From the NCBI GenBank assembly GCA_030737835.1, contig JAUJYN010000021.1, positions 496,001 to 560,000 on the forward strand: 64,000 nucleotides of DNA, read 5' to 3'. A program made the position numbers and the translations under genes. Below the pieces are notes generated by a model. That model saw only the letters and a program-made list of their open reading frames with translations, was not told the DNA's origin and did not search any database. Position 1 is the stretch's first letter. Each line of letters starts with the position of its first letter. Shown here piece by piece: positions 55,352-64,000 of the stretch. The DNA comes from Acorus gramineus. Its lineage: Eukaryota > Streptophyta > Magnoliopsida > Acorales > Acoraceae.

Positions 55352-55364
55352 TTCTTCTTCCCTT
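55352..55364 (-). other. polypurine tract, Tekay-3
   Basis: AAGGGAAGAAGAA on the minus strand, abutting the 3' LTR; slightly changed from the other two copies. Confidence 0.8.
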
Positions 55365-55429
55365 AGGAAATTTTGTCCTCAAAATATGCAAAAACATCTA
55401 GGAGGAGAAAAGATGCGGATACGCGTCAC

Positions 55430-55924
55430 ACCTGGCATCCCTTGAGCTCCTAAGTGTCCTCGACACCGGAACGGTGCTGCCATTTCACCTCGACCAACTG
55501 GACGGTCTTGGTGCAGAGCCTCCTCACGCGGCGGTCCATGATCTCAATCGACTGCTCCACGAATGACTGTCCGGCTCAGAGACGAGCGGCTCGAACGGAT
55601 GACGTGAGCAGGATCGCGGACACACCCTTACCCAACTGCGAACCCACCACTCCAAGACGGAGAGGTAAGAATTGGCGCTGAGGTGAGCCTCCGAGTAAAC
55701 TCCAGGAAGCTCTCCTCGCAAGACGGGGACCACTCGAACCGGACATCCTTCCGAGTAAGGCGGTTAAGAGGAACAGCTATCTTCGAGAGTCCCTCGTCAA
55801 GCTTCCTGCAATAACCCGCCAAACTCGGGAAGCTCCGAATCCTAGCAGGGTTCGACGGTCGACGCCAATAAGACGCGACGAGCGTCTTGCCCGGGTCCAC
55901 AGATATGCCTTTACCAGAAAACAC
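55430..55924 (-). pseudogene. pol: Tekay-3 pol remnant (RT tail joined to pol C-terminus)
   Basis: Keeps a longer RT end than Tekay-2: GKGISVDPGKTLVASYWRRP, then IRSFPSLAGYCRKLDEGLSK and RLTRKDVRFEWSPSCEESF, ending SGGFAV. The deletion joins this to the pol tail (ending DPAHVIPFEPLVSE in the sister copies; here frameshifted). The tail TKTVQLVEVKWQHRSGVEDT is followed by the same in-frame stop as in Tekay-2 and then ELKGCQV. RNase H and integrase cores are missing. Confidence 0.8.
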
Positions 55925-55929
55925 TCAGC

Positions 55930-56645
55930 CCAAAAGGCCTTAACCACCAACCAAAACTCATACTTGATCTACCATCCATCTGATGCTTCCAGGGAATCCC
56001 TTGCCTGCGAAAAGAAACCTTGGGAGAGCAGCATGAGGTCCCAATATAGGATACCCCGACAACCAAACAAGGAACACGAAGTACCCTAGCTCGGGTCTCA
56101 ACGCTGACCTCACGCGGCCCCTTAAACCAGAAAAGGAACACTAGCGGAAGACATCATTTTAAAGAGCACCACTAACCGCACTTGATCACCTACATCTAGA
56201 TAATCACCCATCGATATCCTTCAACATCCATCTCAAGACCGGACCCAACCTCCGTGGGAATGGTCGAACAGCAATTTGGGTCACGAGGTGACGCGTCTTT
56301 GTCTCATCCACACCCTCACTCCCATCAGGAGACATATTGGGACTTTGGGAGAGACTTAGACTGCTCTCTACCCCTGGTCCACCGGTAGCCTCTCCCCGCT
56401 CCGTAGCTCACCTAGTCCTCTGACCGGGAGCCTGTCTAACGCCGGGGCTGTACTACGCGGATCCAACGAAGGGGAGAGCGATTCCACGCTCGCGACATCA
56501 TCCATTAATCCATTTCCGGGTTAGCCCCTACCTGACACACTCCCACGATCAGTACCCCTCCGACTGCATCGGCGGTACCTACGGATGAGAGCCTCCTGCC
56601 AGGACGGCTACAACTCGGCCTCTTTAACTCGAACAACCACACTCA
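55930..56645 (-). other. LTR-derived block inside Tekay-3 interior
   Basis: Same block as in Tekay-2 and, in longer form, Tekay-1, with GGACTTTGGGAGAGACTTAG and GGTCCACCGGTAGCC words in the position of protease and RT. Confidence 0.75.
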
Positions 56646-58028
56646 TTACCCGCTCATTGAGATAATACACACATGCTTAACAGCAACCAACACACACATA
56701 TATTCATAGGGAGCTAGGGAACAAAACATTACCTCGAACCATGACGCCCGAAACCTGCGCCTCCTCGACCGAAAGCGCAGCAACTCTGCCTTGAACAAAC
56801 TGCGGCAGAGGAGCAGGAGCACGCCCCGCCGGCTGCCACTGCTGAGGTAGCACACAGGGTCGGCCAGCATCAGGGCAATTGTATCTGATATGCCCGATGC
56901 GCTGACAATGGAAACAGCGCCGCCTCTCCGGCCGCCAGGACTGGATGGGCACTGCGCAATGGGTGCTGGATCCCACCCTGGCACCACATCTGCTGGAGGA
57001 GAGGCAGCCGCTGACTGATCGAAACGGGGCCTCCTCCTCTTGCGCTGCCCCTGGTCCCGACTCCCGGAAGGACCCTGATCTGCCGACGGGGTCGGAGCCC
57101 TCACCTGGATCCCGAGGTCTCTCTCGACGGTCTTCGCTCGAGACACAAAGTCGGAGAACCTCGTGAAAGCCTGGGCGGAGACATGCACCCGAATGGCGCT
57201 GCAGAGACCAAGCTCGAAACGGCGGCACCTCGCCTCTTCGTCCATCACCAAGGCTGGAGCGAATCTGGATAGCCTCGTGAAGCGCGTGGAGTAGTCGGCG
57301 ACAGACATAGAGCCCTGCGTCAACCGCTCAAACTCCTGCACCACGATCTGCTGCGCCGAGAACGGGAAGTACTCCTCCAGGAAATACCTCCGGAATCCTG
57401 CCCAAGAAAGCTGCTCCACTCCCTCTGGAATGTCCACCACTCGGGTAGCCCACCAGTCGGCAGCGCTACCCTTCAGCATGAAGGTGGCCAGAGAGACTCG
57501 CTGGCGATCGGTGCAAAGCATGGTCGAGAAGATCACCTCCACCTCCATCAACCATCGCTCTGGGGCAAGGGGATCCGCCAACTGGCCATAGAACTCGGGA
57601 GGATGGAGCTTCAAAAAGGCTGCGAGGCCACTCTGCTGCACCCGCGCTGCAGCCTCTAGCCCCACCTCCCTCGCCAGGGGATCCTGAACTCTCGCCGCTG
57701 GAATCACCACGGGGACTGGGGGTACTTCGGGTACCACAGGCGGATCTGCTACCAAGGGGACCTGTGGAACTGCATCACGGGCCGCCCTCAGCTCCCGGAT
57801 CTCCCGCGTCTGCTCTACCAACACTCTGGTCTGGGCCTCCAGTGCCTTGATCCGAGTCTCCACCAAATCCGCTATCCGAGCGAACGCACGTTCCCGTGCG
57901 GGAGGCTCCTGCGCCGATCCTGGCCTCACAGCCGTGGACTCTCCAGTAGCATCCTCGCCTCTGGTAGGTCCGGAAACCTCCAAAGGTCGAGAGGGACCAT
58001 GTCCGCGCCGTCCTCCACGAGGAGACAT
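56646..58028 (-). pseudogene. gag: Tekay-3 gag, frameshifted before the zinc knuckle
   Basis: ATG at 58028-58026 (MSPRGGRRGHG). The capsid region matches Tekay-2 throughout (ERWLMEVEVIF, WWATRVVDI, FLEEYFPFSAQ). At about 56,953 one base is missing relative to Tekay-2, so the open frame continues into unrelated residues, while the knuckle CFHCQRIGHIRYNC and the AALSVEEAQVSGVMVRG tail continue in another frame down to about 56,720. The product would have a capsid but no RNA-binding knuckle. Otherwise as Tekay-2 gag. Confidence 0.85.
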
Positions 58029-58129
58029 ATCAGCAATCCTAAGAAAACCAGACACTAGGATCAGAATACTCATATCAAAATCCTAGGACTCATCTCTACG
58101 AAAGAAGACCATTGGCTCTGACAGGACCA

Positions 58130-58142
58130 GGCTCTGATACCA
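58130..58142 (-). other. primer-binding site, Tekay-3
   Basis: Minus strand TGGTATCAGAGCC, 6 bp inside the 5' LTR end; initiator-Met tRNA type. Confidence 0.9.
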
Positions 58143-58148
58143 CCTTTT

Positions 58149-61100
58149 TGTCACGCCCCGGGCGTCCCCGAGACGCGGCAAGTGTATATAAAATATCAGA
58201 ATCTACACAGGAGGTCAATAATATCATACACAAGCAGCCAGAAAGACACACTGACAACAAAAGCAGGGCTGACATGATATATACACCAAATGCGGAAGCT
58301 AAATACTGAATCTGTAATCAAAACACACTACAGACTCCATACATAATCACATGTCCTGTGAGAGCCAATATACATACAAAGACATCCAAATACAACACAA
58401 ACACGTGCCAAGCACGGAAAATAATACATACAGGCACAAGGGATGCTGATAGCCTCTGAACTCGCGGGACGTGGCGCTACTCCGCTACTGATGAAGTCCC
58501 TCGGGGAGCTCCTCCTCCAGATCCGACTCAGATGACACTGAAGAAAAAATTGTGCGAGGGGTGAGCCACACGCTCAGTGAACGGCACAACCCATGCATCA
58601 CAGACAATATTGACCACAACCAGATAATTCTTAACATCCACAACCACATTACCATAGCCACAAATAACAACAATTCCTCAAACTAGTGGGTCGCTACCGC
58701 CAACCCACTACACCCTCACCCTCACCCTCAATGGGTGACCAAGGATATTGGGACTAATCAACACAAAACCAGCGGGTCGCTTCGCCAACCCGCTACACCC
58801 TCACCCTCACCCTCAAGGGGTGACCAAGGATATTGGGACTTACAATCCAGTGGGTCGCCACATCACCGGCCCACCATACCCTCACCCTCACCCTCAACAG
58901 GTGACCTAGGCTCTTGGGACTGACTAGGCTGTTGGTCACCCTTGGTCCACCGATAGTCTCTCCTCACTCCGCGGTTGTTTGGCCACTCCCACGTTCAGCA
59001 CAGTCCTTCTACCAGATCAGGAGGAGCCTACTACTAGGAGCCCCTGCACGGGACAACCTGTCTAACGCTGAGGTAGTCTCTACACGGATCCAACGAAGGG
59101 AACAGAACAGCCTATCCATCGCATATGATCCACTCGGATCCGCAGACAACACATCATAACAACACTAATGTTCTGAATTCCTCAGAACCCACCAGGGCGC
59201 ATAACTACGATGCGGGGAACATGCATAAGGTTATAACAAGGGTGGAATATCATTGGGGAAAGAAACTCGGGAGGGCAGCGTGAGTTCCCGTTATAGGACA
59301 CCCCGACAACCAAACAAGGAACACGGTGTACCCTAACCCGGGTCTCACCGCTGTCCTCGCAAGGCCCCTCCCCTATAATATTCACTATAACATGCAATTT
59401 AACAAATACTAGCATTTAATTTAATAAATAAACTAGTAGGGCACATTCATCGGTCGGGCTTCCTAGCATGAGAACGGGGGACATGGTGCATGGCTCATAC
59501 ACATATCCTAAGGGTGCAAGTCCCTAACATGCAGAGTCTAGGGTAACATGCATTCTACATTTAAATCATACAAACATGGATTACATATAACTGTTGGTTA
59601 ATATACATCCATGGTGCCCCAGGAGAGGTCGGTATACGCCCAAAATGCGTATAACGCCTCTCTACTGGGTTGGATTGTCCCACTCACCGAAATCCGGGTC
59701 GTCGCGCGACCGTCCGTCAAGATCTGCAAGACAGGCATTTATACGGTGAGTAAAATCCACAAACACACTAAAAATACCCAACAATACAATAAACTACTCC
59801 AAAAATACCCCATACTCGGGAAAACGTACATACGGCACGTACGCACGCTAGCCCGAGCACCACCGGCAACCACCCGCACGGCCACCCGACCCCTCGGGTG
59901 CGCCGCCGCACCTCAGCCGGCGCGCCCAGGCGTCGCCGGGCCCCTGCCCGTCGCCCTGGACCCGCAGCCGAGCCACCCGGTGCACCGCGCCCACTACGCC
60001 CCGCCGCAGCAGCCCGCGCGCACCCCCGCCCTCCCCGCGCACACCACGCGAGCACGCCGCACGCCCCGCGCGCACCCCGCGCGCACCCCAGCTCCGCCCC
60101 GCGCGCACTCCGCGCGCACCACCAGCTCCCACACTACGCGCACGCCTGCCTCTGCCCAGCGCCCCGCGCGCACGGCCCACAGCGGTGCCCAGCACCCTCG
60201 GCCAGCACCCGGTACCCGCGACCCAGCGCCCAGCGCTCTGCGCCCAGCACCCGGGACCCTCACCCAGCGCCCACGCGCACGCCCGCGCAACGCGCGCCCA
60301 GCGCGCCTGGCAGCACGCGCCCAGCACGCCTGCCAGCCTGCCCGCGCTGCTGCCCGCGTTGCCTGCCTGCACGCGTCGCCGAGTGGCCCGAGCACCGCTC
60401 GCCTGCACGCCTGGGGCTCTGCCCGCCTGATGCCCGAGTGCCCCTGCCCTGCTCGCCTGCGCGCCTTGCCTGCTCGCCCGGCCTGCCAGCGCGCACAGCC
60501 CAGCTAGCCTGCACCGCACACTTCCCTCTGCACCCCCCGAGCGCACGCCCGCGGGCCCACCCGCGCGCACGCTCTCGCGTGCCCAGCAAACTGGTGCACC
60601 TGCTCCCAGCCTACCCGAGCTAGCCCTGCCAGCTTGCCCAGCGCTCACGCCCAGTCCTGCTGGCCCCCAGCGCCAGTCGAGCGCCCGCACGCCCATCCCT
60701 GCTGGCCCCCCGCACCGCCCCAGTGCACGCACGCGCGCACGCCTGTGCGCACGTGCGCGCGCGCCCGCGCCAACCACTGCGCCTGCACCACCCTGCGCTG
60801 CTGCCCTACCCGAGACAGCAGCCCGCCAGCCCGAGCTCCTCTACCACCTACCTCCGACCACCACCACAGCCTCCGATCGCCTCCCACAGCCCTCCGACGG
60901 CCACCCACCGCCACCAACCTCCACCCAACCCCATTTCCACCCTCCTAGCATACATCTAAGCAAGAAAAGAGAGGAAAAAGAGGCTTACCAAGGGGAGGAA
61001 AGGAAATCCGGTTGCTCTCCGTGCACCGAAACCTCTCCCAAAAGGTTTCCAACGCCCGGATCTACCTCCACCACCGAGATGGCTCAAATCAGGGACGAAG

Positions 61101-61579
61101 AGAGGGCGGATGGAGGGGCAAATCTCACCGGAATTGGGATTTGAAACCACCGGGTGTAGATCGGGACCCGATCTACACTTCCTAGGTTTTAGGTTTTTGG
61201 GTTTGAGGGGTCTAAGGGGCTCAAAAGGGAGAAAATGGAGAAGAGGAGAGAGAGAGAGCTCAAGGAAGGAGATGATGAATAGTGCCAGGCTATTTTTAGA
61301 TTTCACTTTATATAGCAATCGACTTAAAAACCCAGATACGCCTCGGAACTGTGAAATTTCGGAAACGTTACCGGAATTCAAAGAAATTTTCGTGAGAGGC
61401 CTAAAATAGCACCAGGACACCAAATATGCAGTTAGATTTCCAATCGGAGTCCCCTAGCTTAGGACGATAGCTAACAGTCCAAAAATTAGCGGTTCCGATC
61501 GAAAATCGAAAAAAAAAATGAAAAACTGCCAGAACGCTCCAACGGTTACCAGCAGGCTAAAAGTGACACATATATAACA
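58149..61579 (-). repeat. Tekay-3 5' LTR
   Basis: 3431 bp, almost equal to its partner (3436 bp). TATATAAA (minus) at 61314-61307, palindrome 61154-61178, GC-rich tract about 59,820-60,950, G4-type units about 58,680-58,920. Confidence 0.9.
58540..60988 (-). other. putative doubly spliced leader signals, Tekay-3 5' LTR
   Basis: Minus strand: donor TTG|GTAAGCC (GT 60988-60987), acceptor TCTTGCAG|ATC (AG 59725-59724), about a 37-nt exon, donor TCG|GTGAGTGGG (near 59,687), and acceptor TTTTTTCTTCAG|TG near 58,540. The first interval is 1265 nt and contains the GC-rich tract. Confidence 0.45.
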
Positions 61580-61604
61580 CCTCTACTTTGCATTACAACA
61601 TCAT

Positions 61605-61790
61605 TTACTGCCTTAAGCCGCACACAGTTGCACACCCTTTTACCGCTTTAATCACATCTCTTTACCGCTTTAAGCAGCACACAGCTGCGCACCCTTTACT
61701 ACTTTAAGTCGCACACAGTTGTGCACCCTTTACTGCTTTAAGCCGCACACAGTTGTGCACCCCTTTACCGCTTTATTTACTGCTTTAAAT
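61605..61790 (+). repeat. CTTTAAGCCGCACACAGTTG repeats, four copies
   Basis: Imperfect units of about 37-53 bp precede the Ogre/Tat-like gag. Each has a TTTAAG-CGCACACAG-TGCACCCTTTA core with the small inverted repeat GCACA/TGTGC. They lie in the untranslated leader of the element. Confidence 0.8.
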
Positions 61791-61829
61791 CTACATTCAT
61801 TTTCACCTAAGCTTTTCCATATTCAAACC

Positions 61830-63522
61830 ATGGAGGCCTATACCCATGAGAAAATAGTAGAGAAGAAAGATAGCCAGGGAGACCAAACCGCCCAATTCCT
61901 TAGCCACCTAGAGAAGAGGATGGCTACCCTACAGTTGGTCGAGGACATGTTCAATGACCTCACCGACTATCACCAGGCCAAGACCTTGAAGCAAGAAACT
62001 CCTGTTAAGACCCCTAAGGCTTGCCCCACCCCCAATACACTACCAACACCCAGTTTCTCGGTAAATCTGAGCCCAAGCCCCTTTTCTCCCCCCGCCTTTT
62101 CATTTACCCCGCCTTCCACCGCGAATCCAATATTTCCTACAACTTCTGCCCCAAGCCCTTACCAGGCCACATCCAACCCAGGGCCACTAAACTACCCACC
62201 CAAGGTAGAAACACTAGACGAAACCATCCAAAGAATCCTCTCTGAGTCTGGCCCTTCTGCCCCCAAACACATGTCTCTACACAACTTGAGACAAATCCCG
62301 TTAGTCAACCTACCAGAGGGATTCAAAATCCTAAAATTTCACCGGTATAACGGTCGTGGAGACCCAGACATTCATTTAACTTCTTTTTATCTAGATGCCC
62401 GACCTTTTCTAGATAAACAACCTCTGTTAGTCTGTTTTTTTCAAAAATCACTGGAAGGAGAAGCACTACAATGGTTCTCCATACTCCCTGTAGACCATTT
62501 GTCAAACTTCTCGGCTATAAGTGAGAATTTTTTAGGCCGCTACGGTTACCAGAGGATTAGGACCCCCTCTATCTCAGACCTGACCGTAGAAAGAATGAGG
62601 CATAGGGAGGAATTTGAGCAGTAGGTGTCTAGGTGGCGCACCCTCGTCCACCGAACTGGCCTACAATTAACAGAATGTCAAGAAATTGACATGATGTTAT
62701 AGAGCCTGAGTCCAGAACTTCGTACGAGTCTTTCATACGGAGACTGTACCACGTACCAACTTCTAATTGACCACCACAACAGGATTTCCCATTGTGCAGC
62801 CCTAGTAGTCCAAACCCAGTCCCCACCTATCAGCCATAGGGTTGGACAACCGCCAAGAAAGGCACAAACCCCCATGGTAGAGGGGATCACACAAGTCTCG
62901 GCACTCTACCCGAACGGAGCGCGGGTACCTGATCAAGGACCAGCTTCGAGACAGTATACATCCGGTTCATCCGGATATATGCCGCCTCAGCAAACCAATC
63001 AAAACTTTACTCCCCGATCAGTACCCGCCCCCGTGCCGACATGAAAAAACCCAGTAATCCAAAGCCCTTCAGTCCAAAACCCCATATTTCAAAACCAGGG
63101 TCAATCCAGAACTCCCCCTGCCTACTCTGCTCCCCCAAGAGCACAAAATTTAGCTCCTAGGCAGCCTACACAAGGCCCCTACAATGAAGTATCCCCTCCA
63201 ACATTTTATGGCCCAAGACGAGTAGGAAAGAGAGACTCTTATCCACCTCTCCCAGAAACCTTGACAAATATCTTTAGGGTGATGATGGATACCAATAGCA
63301 TCTCTCTCCCTGCGGCCAAACCCCCACTCCCAGGAGTTAAGACTACACGTTACTACCAATACCATCAATAGCATGGTCACACTGTAGAATAGTGCATAGA
63401 TTTTCAGGATTTTATCTATGATTTGAATGATGACAGGCGCCTTGATTGGGCCATGATCAAAAGCCATCTAAGCCAGGGTAATCCCCCTCGCCAAGCCACA
63501 AAGCCACTTAGCATATTCTCTA
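61830..63522 (+). pseudogene. gag: Ogre/Tat-like gag with five in-frame stops
   Basis: The start ATG at 61830 sits in CAAACCATGGAG; an upstream in-frame Met at 61719 falls in the leader repeats. The frame runs MEAYTHEKIVEKKDSQGDQ, a Pro/Ser-rich linker (residues 60-130), then a capsid region with FHRYNGRGDPDIHLTSFYLD and GEALQWFS, then RYYQYHQ-HGHTVE-C, the His/Cys motif seen at the gag end in the Tat/Ogre branch. In-frame stops lie at 62622, 62700, 63042, 63369 and 63390, with no frameshift over 1.69 kb. It is cut at 63,523 by another LTR. It belongs to the element whose LTR begins at 50,577. Confidence 0.75.
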
Positions 63523-64000
63523 TGTTATATATGTGTCACTTTTAGCCTTATGGTAACCATTGGAGCATTCTGGCAGTTTTTGAGTTTTTTCGTTTTTCGA
63601 TCGGAACCGCTAAAATTTTGGACTGTTAGCTATCATCCTGAGTTTGAGGACTCCGATTGAAAATCTAACTGCATATTATGTGTCCTGGTGCCATTCCAAG
63701 CCGCTCACAAAAATTTCATCGAATTCCGGTAACGTTTTGGAATTTCACAATTCTGGGGCGTATCCGGGTTTTGACCGAGCGAGAAGTCATTGGGAAAGTT
63801 GACTTGGTCAAAGTGGGCCCATGACTTGGTCAACCCCTTTTGTTTTTTTGTGTGGTTGGGTTGACCCAAGTCAAAGCTCACTTAATCCTCTCTAATCCTC
63901 TGTTAAGCCCTAATTAAACCTAGGTTAGCCTAATCTAAGTGGTGTTGACTTATTTAAGTGAGCTAAAATATCTCCCCCACTATTCATCATCTTCCCCAAT
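63523..64000 (+). mobile_element. Tekay-related LTR, plus orientation, runs off the window
   Basis: Starts TGTTATATATGTGTCACTTT like the sense-strand LTR start of the Tekay family and tracks it to GGGGCGTATCCGGGTTTT (about 63,772). It then carries about 175 bp absent from all other LTRs here, and rejoins at CACTATTCATCATC. The inserted part holds seven TTGAC[CT] words. TATTTAAG at 63,951 is the probable TATA equivalent. The rest is outside the window, so solo or full-length status is unknown. Confidence 0.85.
63771..63950 (+). promoter_or_regulatory. cluster of seven W-box cores upstream of the LTR TATA
   Basis: TTGACC/TTGACT or complement at 63771, 63799, 63806 (-), 63828 (-), 63861, 63869 (-) and 63945. 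W-boxes are the binding sites of WRKY transcription factors, which act in stress and defence. Clustering just upstream of a TATA-like box suggests an inducible promoter; inference only. Confidence 0.55.

Larger units (their letters stand above)
51916..61579 (-). mobile_element. Tekay-3: complete but defective Tekay/Del-like chromovirus, nested
   Basis: Minus orientation. LTRs are at 51916-55351 (3') and 58149-61579 (5'), with a perfect CCTCT duplication (51911-51915 and 61580-61584). The 2797-bp interior is nearly the same size and layout as in Tekay-2 (2798 bp): primer site, gag, LTR-like block, pol remnant, purine tract. It sits inside the Ogre/Tat-like element, so it is younger than that insertion. 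Confidence 0.93.

Overview
The window is angiosperm nuclear DNA. The evidence is a two-exon plant carrier gene with GT-AG splicing, a plant-only GeBP/storekeeper-type reading frame, and nested plant LTR retrotransposons primed by initiator-Met tRNA. I cannot name the species. Nearly all of the 64 kb is transposon. Only one gene looks intact: a PM-ANT1-like (At5g56450-type) ADP/ATP carrier at 39,182-45,084, plus strand. A second host-type gene at 424-1,138 (GeBP-like) is broken by a frameshift.

Layout. 1-1,741: tandem repeats, the GeBP-like frame and a 140-bp duplication. 1,742-13,159: LTR, primer-binding site and gag start of a Tat-lineage Ty3/gypsy element, split by a complete 10.2-kb Tekay/Del-like chromovirus copy (2,247-12,485, TSD ACGAC). 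About 13,160-19,568: an old LTR of a sister family in the opposite orientation, itself split by a solo LTR (13,307-16,361, TSD TTCTC). 19,569-22,845: LTR-like debris, then a minus-strand Tat protease-RT-RNase H relic and its LTR. 22,846-27,371: AT-rich DNA with foldback MITEs and two hAT-like elements. 27,377-37,460: the second complete Tekay-like copy (TSD AAAAT). 37,461-47,640: the carrier gene and its flanks, with small MITEs and short duplications. 47,640-50,576: a decayed L1-type LINE on the minus strand. 50,577 to the right edge: an Ogre/Tat-like element (LTR, then gag at 61,830), split by the third complete Tekay-like copy (51,916-61,579, TSD CCTCT) and cut at 63,523 by a further LTR of the same superfamily that runs off the window.

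The Tekay-like copies share long LTRs (3.06-3.66 kb), an initiator-Met-type primer site, a purine-rich tract, a gag with a CCHC knuckle and a remnant pol tail. None can be autonomous. Protease and most of RT are absent, and that position holds a block resembling the LTR of the sister family at 13-19.6 kb. One copy keeps decayed RNase H and integrase but lost most of gag. The other two keep gag but lost RNase H and integrase. Any movement must have depended on proteins supplied by a relative.

The most unusual signal is inside the LTRs. Read in the element's own direction, each carries the same splice-like layout: a donor, a highly GC-rich length-variable tract, an acceptor, a 36-39-nt mini-exon, a second donor, about 1.2-2 kb containing G-quadruplex repeats, and a pyrimidine tract ending in CAG. 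The diverged LTR has the same order. This suggests a doubly spliced retrotransposon leader, with the GC-rich tract tolerated because it is intronic. It is inference from sequence and needs RNA evidence.
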